Shown here piece by piece: positions 8,627 to 15,883 of a stretch of DNA of 64,000 bases (positions are counted from its first letter, which is position 1; each line of letters starts with the position of its first letter). The notes beneath the pieces were generated by a model. It searched no databases. It saw only the letters and a list, made by a program, of their open reading frames with translations, and was not told the origin of the DNA. The DNA is from Sphingomonas phyllosphaerae FA2. GTDB lineage: Bacteria > Pseudomonadota > Alphaproteobacteria > Sphingomonadales > Sphingomonadaceae. The stretch covers positions 3,120,895-3,184,894 of the forward strand of contig NZ_KE386571.1 of assembly GCF_000427645.1 (NCBI RefSeq), written 5' to 3'. Position numbers and translations under genes: made by a program.

Positions 8627-9166
8627 GTGAAGACGCTGACGCTGTTGCGCCATGCCAAATCGGGCTGGGACGATCCGGTGGCGCGCGATTTCGATCGCCC
8701 GCTTAACGCGCGCGGGCGGCGTGCGGCGGTGACCATGGGTCGGCATGTCCGTGACCTGGGGCTGGCGTTCGACGTGGTCGTGGCTTCGCCGGCGACGCGT
8801 GTCGACGAAACCGTCGTCGAGTTCGAGCGCGGGCTGGGGCGAGCGTTGATGCCGGTGTGGGACCGGCGGCTGTACCTTGCCGCGCCGACGACGTTGCTCG
8901 ACGTGGTGCATGAGTGCGATGCCGCATCGGACGCGCTGCTGCTTATCGGGCACAATCCCGGGCTGGAGGAACTGACGCTGCTTCTGGTGCCAGAAGACGA
9001 TGGCGCGCTGCGTGCGGCGGCGGAGGAGAAATATCCGACCGCAACGCTGGCCGAGATGACGTTCGATACCGATGACTGGGCAAAGGTGACCGCACGGAGC
9101 GGGCGACTGACCCGCTTCATCCGCCCGCGCGATGTCGATCCTGCTTTGGGACCCGACGGAGACTGA
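8627..9166 (+). CDS. SixA-like histidine phosphatase
   Basis: 179 residues. The histidine-phosphatase signature LLRHAKSGWDDP stands at the N-terminus, with FDRPLNARGRRAA, ASPATRVDETV and the second catalytic His in LLIGHNPGLEELTLLL. This matches the SixA group, which in E. coli removes phosphate from histidines of phosphotransfer proteins; the substrate here is unknown. I start at GTG 8627, which places RHAK at the usual position and has GGAG about 10 bases upstream. An ATG at 8588 inside the end of the helicase gene is the alternative. It is probably cotranscribed with the helicase. Confidence 0.85.
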   Translation: MKTLTLLRHAKSGWDDPVARDFDRPLNARGRRAAVTMGRHVRDLGLAFDVVVASPATRVDETVVEFERGLGRALMPVWDRRLYLAAPTTLLDVVHECDAASDALLLIGHNPGLEELTLLLVPEDDGALRAAAEEKYPTATLAEMTFDTDDWAKVTARSGRLTRFIRPRDVDPALGPDGD

Positions 9167-9179
9167 CGAACGTCTTGTC

Positions 9180-9839
9180 CTAGCAGTGGACGTTGGCGGG
9201 GGTTGCTGCGCGGATCGTGCATTGCCGATGACCGCTCATCGTCACCTGTGCGTCCGGGCCGGCGGTGATCGTGGCGGCGCTGCGTGCGGAGGCGCGCACG
9301 ATCAGGTCGCCGGCCGCCTGAACGACGGTGCGCTCGGCGGAAAGCGCAGCGGTGTCGATCGTGCCGGGTCCGTTGCCCGCGAGCCGCGCCTCGGTCGCGC
9401 GTCCGGCGGCGGAGATCGCTCCCTCACCGACCAGCGTCGCGTCGAACCGCTCGGCATCGACGCGTGCCACCTCGACGCTGCCCGCGCCGGCAATCGACAC
9501 CGTCGCGCACGCGCCACGTAGCGTGTCGATGCGCACCGTCGCGGGCGCGAACAGCATGATGGTGTCGAGGCGCGGGGTAGCGATGACGATCTCGGCGGGC
9601 GCGGTGCTGCCGCGCGGCGCGCGGATCGTCAGCGTGGTGCCGTCGACGCGCAAGTCGAGCGCGTCGAGCGTCGCGCGGTCGGTTGCGGTACCGCGGACGC
9701 CTTTGCCGCCGCCGGTCACGACCCGCACCGTGACCGGCGCCTCGATCCGCAGGCGTTCGATGCTGCCGACCGGCCAGCGCCGCTCGGCGGCCTCTGCCGG
9801 CGTCGCGAGCAGCGCGGCGAGCGCGATCAGCCGCCGCAC
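9180..9839 (-). CDS. DUF2807 (GIN-domain) exported protein
   Basis: 219 residues starting at GTG 9839, with a signal peptide (MRRLIALAALLATPAEAAE). The rest is the repetitive beta-structure of DUF2807/'auto-transporter adhesin head GIN' proteins: IVIATPRLDTIMLFAPA, VSIAGAGSVEVARVDAERF, AGNGPGTIDTAAL. The precise function of the family is not known. Two cysteines occur near the C-terminus (QCTIRAATPANVHC) and could form a disulfide. Its start overlaps the end of the next DUF2807 gene by 13 bp, so the two are translated together and are probably an ancient duplication. Confidence 0.75.
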   Translation of the reverse strand: MRRLIALAALLATPAEAAERRWPVGSIERLRIEAPVTVRVVTGGGKGVRGTATDRATLDALDLRVDGTTLTIRAPRGSTAPAEIVIATPRLDTIMLFAPATVRIDTLRGACATVSIAGAGSVEVARVDAERFDATLVGEGAISAAGRATEARLAGNGPGTIDTAALSAERTVVQAAGDLIVRASARSAATITAGPDAQVTMSGHRQCTIRAATPANVHC

Positions 9840-10537
9840 CGGACCGTGCCGGACCCGGCCTTGCGAACGGTGCAGCGCGCGCCACCGCCGAGATCGACAT
9901 CGCCCGAGCCGACAAGCGAAATTGTCGCCGGTCCGCGGACGGTGGCGCGGATGTCGCCCGAGCCGGCGGACTTGATCGCCGCCTGACGCGCCACCAGCGC
10001 CGCGGCATCGACGTTGCCCGACCCGGCAAGGTTGAGCGAAAATTGCCCGGTCTGACCCGCGGTGGCGATATTACCCGATCCGGCGAGCGACAGCCCCAGC
10101 GACTCGGTGGCGACCTGCGCGATCCGCAAATTGCCCGATCCAGCGAGTCGCGCGTCGAAGCTGCCACCGCGCACCTGGTCGATGGTGAGATTGCCCGATC
10201 CGTCGAGCGAGGCGGCGGTCAGCCGTGGCAGGGTGACGTAGACGCGGGCGTTGCCGCGCGCCCTGCTCCAGCGTCGCGAGATCGTCAGGCGGTCACCCTC
10301 GCGGGTCACCGTGATTTTGTCGAGAACCCGCGGGTCGCCTTCGGCGCGGACCGAGAATCCGCGGCCGACGCGCACGTCGACATCGTCGCTGCCCGCAAGC
10401 TTGATCCCGGAAAAGTCGCGGACATCGTAGCTGCGGGTCGTGCCGCTGCCGCGCGCAGGCGCTTCCTGCGCGATGGCGCCATCGAAAGCGCATGCGAGCA
10501 TCGGCAGCACAGCCGCCGCAAGAACCTTGAACCGCAT
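9827..10537 (-). CDS. DUF2807 (GIN-domain) exported protein with GSG repeats
   Basis: 236 residues with a signal peptide ending around AFDGAIAQ. The mature part opens YDVRDFSGIKLAGSDDVDVR-V and continues as a right-handed beta-stack whose turns are marked by GSG(N/D): LDGSGNLTI, LAGSGNLRI, LAGSGNIAT, LAGSGNVDA, SAGSGDIRA, LVGSGDVDL, KAGSGTVRC. Start chosen at ATG 10537, where the signal peptide begins and GGAG precedes. A 7-bp inverted repeat lies 17 bp upstream of the start. The function is unknown; an envelope location is inferred. Confidence 0.8.
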   Translation of the reverse strand: MRFKVLAAAVLPMLACAFDGAIAQEAPARGSGTTRSYDVRDFSGIKLAGSDDVDVRVGRGFSVRAEGDPRVLDKITVTREGDRLTISRRWSRARGNARVYVTLPRLTAASLDGSGNLTIDQVRGGSFDARLAGSGNLRIAQVATESLGLSLAGSGNIATAGQTGQFSLNLAGSGNVDAAALVARQAAIKSAGSGDIRATVRGPATISLVGSGDVDLGGGARCTVRKAGSGTVRCGG

Positions 10538-10553
10538 CCTGCATCTCCGCTTC

Positions 10554-10575
10554 GTGTATTGTTTTGTTAATACAC
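10554..10575. promoter_or_regulatory. Inverted repeat upstream of the DUF2807 pair
   Basis: GTGTATT and AATACAC are perfect 7-bp arms separated by 8 AT-rich bases, in a GC-rich genome, directly before the DUF2807 genes. A plausible repressor site overlapping the promoter (the AT-rich stretch could be the -10 region). No regulator gene is adjacent. Confidence 0.5.
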
Positions 10576-10590
10576 TACGTGAACACGCAC

Positions 10591-10624
10591 AAACGAAAAG
10601 AGGCGACCGTAGCCGGCCGCCTCT
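10591..10624 (-). terminator. Terminator of carD
   Basis: On the minus strand the stem AGAGGCG...CGCCTCT, with GCCGGC in the loop, is followed by TTTCGTTTG, starting about 25 bp after the carD stop. A classical rho-independent layout. Confidence 0.75.
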
Positions 10625-10649
10625 TCTGCACGCACAAGGGGATGCCGCG

Positions 10650-11183
10650 TCAGGCGGGCACCTTGTCCTTGTTGTAAATCGCCGCGGCCTTGCGGAGAAT
10701 GTCGAGAATCTTCTCCTGCGCGGCCGGCTCGTCGATCTGCTCCATCGCGGCGAGTTCGCGGGCGAGGCGGCTGCACGCGCCCTCGAAGATCTGCCGTTCG
10801 GAGTAGCTCTGTTCGGGCTGGTCGTCGGCGCGGAACAGGTCGCGGACCACTTCGGCGATCGACGCGAGGTCGCCCGAATTGATCTTCGCCTCATATTCCT
10901 GCGCGCGGCGCGACCACATGGTGCGCTTCACCTTGGGCTTGCCCTTGAGCGTTTCCATCGCCTCGCGCATCGTCTTGTCCGACGACAGCTTGCGCATGCC
11001 GACCGACTCGGCCTTGTTGGTGGGGACGCGGAGCGTCATCCGCTCCTTCTCGAACCGCAGGACGTACAGCTCCAGCTGCATCCCGGCGATTTCCTGTTTC
11101 TGCAACTCGATGACGCGCCCGACGCCGTGCTTGGGGTAAACGACATAATCGCCGACATCGAAATGCAGAGCCTTGGCAGCCAT
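10650..11183 (-). CDS. carD: CarD-family transcription regulator
   Basis: 177 residues, MAAKALHFDVGDYVVYPKHG-VGRV at the N-terminus: the RNA-polymerase-interacting Tudor-like domain, followed by LRVPTNKAESVGMRKLS and a helical C-terminal DNA-binding part with RAQEYEAKINSGD. CarD proteins bind the RNAP beta subunit and stabilise open promoter complexes. An upstream in-frame codon at 11261 exists, but MAAKALHFD at 11183 is the family start. A sigma-70-like promoter at about 11311-11339 and a terminator downstream suggest a single-gene transcript. Confidence 0.95.
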   Translation of the reverse strand: MAAKALHFDVGDYVVYPKHGVGRVIELQKQEIAGMQLELYVLRFEKERMTLRVPTNKAESVGMRKLSSDKTMREAMETLKGKPKVKRTMWSRRAQEYEAKINSGDLASIAEVVRDLFRADDQPEQSYSERQIFEGACSRLARELAAMEQIDEPAAQEKILDILRKAAAIYNKDKVPA

Positions 11184-11310
11184 AGGTGGCCTTTCCAATG
11201 TTGTGGCCCCAACGGACCCGACCGTGGCGCAAGCGCCGCGTTGCTGGTCAGGGCGGGGCAAAAAGGTTGGACGTCTCCGGTGGACGCTAAGGAAGCGCCC
11301 GTGCCGGACG

Positions 11311-11339
11311 TATATAACCCATCCGCAATAAAATTTCCA
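11311..11339 (-). promoter_or_regulatory. Sigma-70-like promoter of carD
   Basis: On the minus strand TGGAAA and TATATA lie 17 bp apart, about 130 bp upstream of the carD start. Four of six bases match the -35 consensus and the -10 is close to TATAAT. Confidence 0.45.
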
Positions 11340-11378
11340 GCCTGTTTAGGGCAGGGTCGCTGACGGGGCGGAACTTTT

Positions 11379-12368
11379 TTACAATGGATGCGTGTCGTGA
11401 CGGGTCAGCCACGCGCGCAGGATGCCGACCGTTTCGGCCGGGCGATCGCTGAGCGTGCCGTGCGCGGCACCGGGGATGACCGCCACCTCCGCCCCGCCCG
11501 GAATGCGTGCCGCAAAGCCGAGGGCGGTCACCGGACGCGCTTCGTCATACTGGCCGACCATGAACAGCGTGCGTGCACCATCCAGCCTCGCGAGCAGGGG
11601 CGTGCCGTCGTAATCGCGCAACGTGCCGGTCGAGACGAACTCGCTTTTGCCCCACATCGTCTCGTAAAGCCGTTGATTGAACCCGCGATTTCCGACCGCG
11701 CGCGCCGCCTCGCGTAGCGCGGCCGGCGCGTCCTCGCGGCGATTGTAGTGACGATAGAAGACGTCGGTTGCCGCGTCGCAGGCGGCGGGGGCGGGTGGCG
11801 TCGCGCCTTCGCAGGCGAGCAGCGTGGCACGGGCCGCCGCGGGCAGTGCGGCGCGCAGCGCGTCGGCGTCGGCAAGCCAGGCTTTGGTGGCGATCAACGG
11901 GCCGCCGAGCACCGTGCTGACCAGTTCGGCCGGTTGCCGCGCGGCATATTCGAGCGCGATCGTGCCGCCCCAGCTGATCCCGCAGACGTGCCATCGTGGG
12001 ACATTCAGGCCACGCCTGATCGCCTCCAGTTCGTCGACGAAGCGCGGCACGCGCCAGTTGACAGGGTTCTGCGGCCAATCCGAGCGACCGCTGTCGAGCT
12101 GGTCGTAGAGGATCACCGCACGTTCGTCGGCGAGTGCGAGCGCGTCGAGCATCCCGGTGTGCGTCCCGCCGGGGCCGCCGTGGATCAGGACCAGCGGCGG
12201 GCGCGGTCCGTTCAGACCACCGTTGATGCGGACGTAGACGCGCCCGCCCGGGACAGGCAGCATCGCCTCGCGATCGGGCGCCGGATAGACGGCGTCGCGC
12301 GCGAACGCGGGCAGCGGTGCCAGCGTGGCCGCACCACCGGCCAGCAGCGCGCGGCGCGACAGCCGCAT
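11379..12368 (-). CDS. Tat-exported proline iminopeptidase-like alpha/beta hydrolase
   Basis: 329 residues. The N-terminus MRLSRRALLAGGAATLAPLPA has the twin-arginine and hydrophobic core of a Tat signal. The mature protein is an S33-type hydrolase: oxyanion turn LVLIHGGPGGTH, nucleophile elbow GISWGG, acid in VGQYDEARP and catalytic His in IPGAAHGTLSD. The family cleaves N-terminal prolines or small esters; the real substrate is not evident. Forty codons upstream are open but overlap the fdxA gene in another frame; I reject them because the Tat signal begins at 12368, 5 bp after the fdxA stop. Confidence 0.87.
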   Translation of the reverse strand: MRLSRRALLAGGAATLAPLPAFARDAVYPAPDREAMLPVPGGRVYVRINGGLNGPRPPLVLIHGGPGGTHTGMLDALALADERAVILYDQLDSGRSDWPQNPVNWRVPRFVDELEAIRRGLNVPRWHVCGISWGGTIALEYAARQPAELVSTVLGGPLIATKAWLADADALRAALPAAARATLLACEGATPPAPAACDAATDVFYRHYNRREDAPAALREAARAVGNRGFNQRLYETMWGKSEFVSTGTLRDYDGTPLLARLDGARTLFMVGQYDEARPVTALGFAARIPGGAEVAVIPGAAHGTLSDRPAETVGILRAWLTRHDTHPL

Positions 12369-12373
12369 CCGCG

Positions 12374-12715
12374 TCAGTCGCCCTTGCCGGGCTCGGCCGA
12401 GAAGAACTTGTCGTACTTGCCCTCCACGCCCTTCATCTCGTCGGCGTCGGGCGGGGTCTGGTCCAGCTTGCGCGTGACGTTGGGCCATTGCGCCGAGAAG
12501 GTGTTGTTCAGCTCAAGCCATTGCTCCAGCCCGCTTTCGGTGTCGGGCAGGATCGCCTCGGCCGGGCATTCAGGCTCGCACACGCCGCAGTCGATGCACT
12601 CCGACGGGTTGATGACGAGCATGTTCTCGCCCTCATAGAAGCAGTCGACCGGACATACTTCCACGCAGTCCATATACTTGCAGCGGATGCAGGCGTCGGT
12701 GACGACATAGGTCAT
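12374..12715 (-). CDS. fdxA: Seven-iron ferredoxin FdxA
   Basis: 113 residues carrying two iron-sulfur motifs: the 3Fe-4S type [17 protein letters not shown] and the 4Fe-4S type [12 protein letters not shown], which is the FdxA arrangement, plus the conserved C-terminal tail ([15 protein letters not shown]) characteristic of the alphaproteobacterial form. A soluble electron carrier. It sits between the S4 protein gene and the Tat peptidase on one strand with short gaps, the usual sphingomonad order near carD. Confidence 0.96.
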   Translation of the reverse strand: MTYVVTDACIRCKYMDCVEVCPVDCFYEGENMLVINPSECIDCGVCEPECPAEAILPDTESGLEQWLELNNTFSAQWPNVTRKLDQTPPDADEMKGVEGKYDKFFSAEPGKGD

Positions 12716-12770
12716 GGTCGGCTAATTCCTCACTTCTCGCGCGCCGCTTTCGCGCCGTCGGTGTCGCGCG

Positions 12771-13049
12771 TCAACGCTCTGGTGACGAAACCGGCTCAGA
12801 CAGGGCCAGTTCCTGATAACAACCTTGCGCCTCCGGGGCGGAGCCGCGGCGCACCGGGAGCGCCTCGACGCGCAACACGCGCACGCGGCCGGCATGGAAG
12901 AAGGTCAGGATATTGCCGACGCGCACCGGCGCGTGTGCGCGGTCAATCGCGCGCCCGTCGATGCGGAAATGGCCATCGCAGGCGAGCGCCTGCGCGACGT
13001 CGCGGGTTTTCGCCAGCCGCGCGAACCACAGATAGCGGTCGAGCCGCAT
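12771..13049 (-). CDS. S4-domain RNA-binding protein, Hsp15-like
   Basis: 92 residues, MRLDRYLWFARLAKTRDVAQ-AL, then GHFRIDGRAIDRAHAPVRVGN: a single S4 RNA-binding domain as in the ribosome-rescue protein Hsp15 (HslR). I start at ATG 13049 because GGAG sits about 7 bases before it. The ATG at 13067, which overlaps the stop of the helicase gene as ATGA, is the alternative and would add six residues. Either way it is translationally linked to the SUV3-like RNA helicase upstream, hinting at a shared RNA-related role. Confidence 0.88.
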   Translation of the reverse strand: MRLDRYLWFARLAKTRDVAQALACDGHFRIDGRAIDRAHAPVRVGNILTFFHAGRVRVLRVEALPVRRGSAPEAQGCYQELALSEPVSSPER

Positions 13050-13063
13050 CGTCGCTCCACCCG

Positions 13064-15676
13064 TCATCGCCCCATCAGCCCGGCGAGCGCGGCGAAGGCA
13101 TTGGCGGGATCGGGAGCGGCGACCTTGGCACGCGGACGTCCGCGCCAGACGTAACGCGGGGCCGTGTCCGACGTGGCGACCGGGCGGAAGCCAAGTTCGG
13201 CCATCAGCCGTGCGACCGTCGCGGGTTCCAGCCCGATCGACACCGCCAGCGCGGGATCGGGCGCGAAGGGCGTGCGGCCGTTCGCGCCACGCGCGTCATG
13301 CGCGGCGCGCGCGACACGCTCGACGAGGTCGATCCGCACCGCCTGTCCGCCGAGCGCGCGATAGCCCATCAGCGGCACTGCGCCGGGCGCGCCGCGCGGC
13401 AGCGTCGTCGCGCCCGCCGGCGGCGCGGGCGGGGTGGGCGTGCCATAGGCGGCAAGCAGGGCGCGTCGCCACGCCTGCGCGGCGGGCTTGAGCAGCCGCG
13501 GATCGAACAGGTCGAGCGCGCCGATCGTGATCCGCTGCCGTCGCAGCCATTGCCGCTGGCCCGGGGCGAGCGCCTCGATCGCGTCGCGCAGCGGCAGGCG
13601 TGGCGCGAAGCCGGCACCGGTTTCCATGGCTGCGGCGATGCTGCGCAGCGCGGGGCCGGCTTCGGTGGCGCGGGTGGCTTCCGACAGCGCGGCGAGCGCG
13701 GGGAGGGTGCGTGCGATCGTCGCGGCGGTCCACTGCCGCAGCCGCTCGGCGACGCGGTTGCGCAGCGGCGGGTCGAGACAGTCGAGCGCGTCGTCGAGCG
13801 TTACCTGCGGGCGGGCGAGCGAGGTGCCGCGTGACAGGCGGGCAATGACGAGGGTGCTCTCTTCATGGCGCGCCTCTTCGGCACCGTTCGTGCTGAGCGT
13901 GTCGACCGGCGCGGCGTCGGGCACGTGCTTCGACAAGCCCAGCACGAGCGGGGTGGGGGTGTCAGATCTGGAAAGGTGCCGCAGCCTACCGACCGTAATC
14001 GTCCCGTCATCGCCGACCGCGAACCGCGCATCGTCGCTGGCGATCAGCGCCTCGGCGCGACGGCGGCGTTCGCTGGCGAGTCGCTTCTCGGCGGTGGCGA
14101 GCAGCAGGCGTTTGTCATGCGCGCGGGCATCGGGGGCGACGACGAAGCGGAAGCCGTCGAGCCGCCCGATCGTGTGAGTGTCGATCGTCACCTCGCCCTG
14201 CGCGTCGATCTCGACCGGCAACGCGCCGACCCCGCCGCCGATCTTCTTCGCCAGCGCAGTGGTGCGCTTGTCGACGAAGCGCTGCGTCAGGCTGAGGTGG
14301 AGCGCGTCCGATAGCCGCGCCTCGATCTCGAGCGTGCGGCCCGCCCAGGTCTGCGGATCGGCGAGCCAGTCGGGGCGCTGCGCGATATAGGCCCAGCTGC
14401 GGATCGCGGCGATCCGGCCGGCGATCGTCTCGACATCGCCCTCGGTGCGGTCGAGCCGCGCGACCTCGTCGGCGAACCATTGGTGCGGGATATGGCCCTG
14501 CGAAAGATAGCCGAACACCCGCCCCACGAACCGCGCGTGCGGGTCCAGCCCGAGCTTGGCGAAATCGGGGATGCCGCACGCCGCCCACAGCCGCGCGACA
14601 TTACCGCGCGCGCGGTCGCGGACGCCGGGCTCCTCGGCGAGCCGCTTGAGGATCTTGAGGTCGAGCGCCTCGGGCGCGGCACGGAGCGCGAGATCGTCGG
14701 GGCGCTCCGACAGGCTGGCGACCAGCGCGTCGATGCTCGACAGATCGGGGGTGCCGTTGCGCCAGTAGAGCCAGTCGAGCCGCGGGAAGCGGTGGCCTTC
14801 GATCGCGGCGACTTCCTCAGGCTCGAACGCGTCGGGGCCTTCTTCGGTCAGCGCGCCGAACGTGCCATCGCGCTGGTGCCGCCCGGCGCGTCCGGCGATC
14901 TGCGCCATCTCGGAGACGCGCAGCCGGCGGCGCTGCTGGCCGTCGAACTTATGGAGCCCGGCAAAGGCGACATGCCCGACGTCGAGGTTGAGCCCCATGC
15001 CGATCGCATCGGTGGCGACGAGATAATCGACCTCGCCGGCCTGGAACATCGCAACCTGCGCGTTGCGGGTACGCGGGCTGAGCGCCCCCATCACCACCGC
15101 CGCCCCGCCGCGCAGCCGCCGCAGCATCTCGGCGGTGGCATAGACTTCCTCGGCGGAGAAGGCGACGATCACCGAGCGGCGCGGCAGCCGCGACAGCTTC
15201 TTCGCGCCGGCATAGCTGAGCGTCGAGAAACGCGGGCGCTCGACGATCTCGATGCCGGGCACCAGCGCGCGCAGCACCGGGCGCAGCGACTCGGCGCCGA
15301 GGATCATCGTTTCCTCGCGACCGCGCGCGCGCAGGATGCGATCGGTGAAGACGTGTCCGCGCTCCCGGTCGCTGCCGAGCTGCGCCTCGTCCAGTGCGAC
15401 GAACGCCACGTCTTGCTGGAGTGGCATGCTCTCGGCGGTGCACAGGAACCAGCGCGCGTCGCGGGGCACGATCCGCTCCTCGCCGGTGATCAGCGCGACT
15501 CGCCCGGCGCCCTTGATCGCGACGACACGATCGTAGACCTCGCGCGCCAGCAGGCGGAGCGGGAATCCGATCATGCCGCTGGAATGCGCGCACATCCGCT
15601 CGATCGCGAGATGGGTCTTGCCGGTGTTGGTCGGACCCAGCACGGCCGTGACGCGGGGTCGGTCGAAAGCCACCAT
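13064..15676 (-). CDS. SUV3-like DExH RNA helicase
   Basis: 870 residues. Walker A GPTNTGKTH at about 14-22, Walker B DEAQ at 96-99 and the motif MIGFPLRLLAREVYDRVV are typical of SUV3, the mitochondrial degradosome helicase, of which alphaproteobacteria have close homologues. Motif VI region: QIAGRAGRHQRDGTFG. The C-terminal half is divergent. Around residues 576-598 the protein contains LVLGLSKHVPDAAPVDTLSTNG, which is the translation of a dispersed palindromic repeat (family E) inserted in frame in what seems a linker. Downstream genes are the S4 protein and fdxA. Confidence 0.9.
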   Translation of the reverse strand: MVAFDRPRVTAVLGPTNTGKTHLAIERMCAHSSGMIGFPLRLLAREVYDRVVAIKGAGRVALITGEERIVPRDARWFLCTAESMPLQQDVAFVALDEAQLGSDRERGHVFTDRILRARGREETMILGAESLRPVLRALVPGIEIVERPRFSTLSYAGAKKLSRLPRRSVIVAFSAEEVYATAEMLRRLRGGAAVVMGALSPRTRNAQVAMFQAGEVDYLVATDAIGMGLNLDVGHVAFAGLHKFDGQQRRRLRVSEMAQIAGRAGRHQRDGTFGALTEEGPDAFEPEEVAAIEGHRFPRLDWLYWRNGTPDLSSIDALVASLSERPDDLALRAAPEALDLKILKRLAEEPGVRDRARGNVARLWAACGIPDFAKLGLDPHARFVGRVFGYLSQGHIPHQWFADEVARLDRTEGDVETIAGRIAAIRSWAYIAQRPDWLADPQTWAGRTLEIEARLSDALHLSLTQRFVDKRTTALAKKIGGGVGALPVEIDAQGEVTIDTHTIGRLDGFRFVVAPDARAHDKRLLLATAEKRLASERRRRAEALIASDDARFAVGDDGTITVGRLRHLSRSDTPTPLVLGLSKHVPDAAPVDTLSTNGAEEARHEESTLVIARLSRGTSLARPQVTLDDALDCLDPPLRNRVAERLRQWTAATIARTLPALAALSEATRATEAGPALRSIAAAMETGAGFAPRLPLRDAIEALAPGQRQWLRRQRITIGALDLFDPRLLKPAAQAWRRALLAAYGTPTPPAPPAGATTLPRGAPGAVPLMGYRALGGQAVRIDLVERVARAAHDARGANGRTPFAPDPALAVSIGLEPATVARLMAELGFRPVATSDTAPRYVWRGRPRAKVAAPDPANAFAALAGLMGR
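13884..13950. repeat. Palindromic repeat family E, copy 3 (in frame inside the helicase gene)
   Basis: CCGTTCGTGCTGAGCGTGTC and its inverse (TTCGACAAGC, CCAGCACGAGCGG) flank a 20-base centre. The element resembles copies at 3338 and 5786, but here lies within a coding region, about 22 codons long, without breaking the frame. Confidence 0.85.
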
Positions 15677-15791
15677 GACCTGCCCTACATCGGATGTGCG
15701 GCGCGTGGATGCAATTGCTGCAAATCGGGCGCCTCCAGTTCGCCGTCCCAGATCAACGCTCCACCGCAGCGTGACGCTCCGAAGCGCGCGG

Positions 15792-15806
15792 TTAATTTGA
15801 CTTTAG
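15792..15806. promoter_or_regulatory. CtrA-like box upstream of the M23 endopeptidase
   Basis: TTAATTTGACTTTAG fits TTAA-N7-TTAA (the Caulobacter CtrA full site) at 7 of 8 specified bases. It lies in the divergent gap between the SUV3-like helicase and the M23 gene, 78 bp before the chosen M23 start. Confidence 0.4.
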
Positions 15807-15883
15807 CGAATCACGTCCACAACGCTGCGCTTGACGCAGGTCGCTTGCGCGGCGTGCTTTTCGAGAGCGGGGCAGAAGCCGGC

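Noticed and set aside
7141..9222. Long minus-strand frame opposite the DinG-like helicase and SixA-like genes
   Set aside because: Shadow frame caused by high third-position GC; no recognisable motif and it is antisense to two well-supported genes.
14480..15850. Very long plus-strand reading frame upstream of the M23 gene
   Set aside because: It runs antisense to the SUV3-like helicase and has Arg/Asp/Gly-rich shadow composition; the M23 protein proper begins near 15884.
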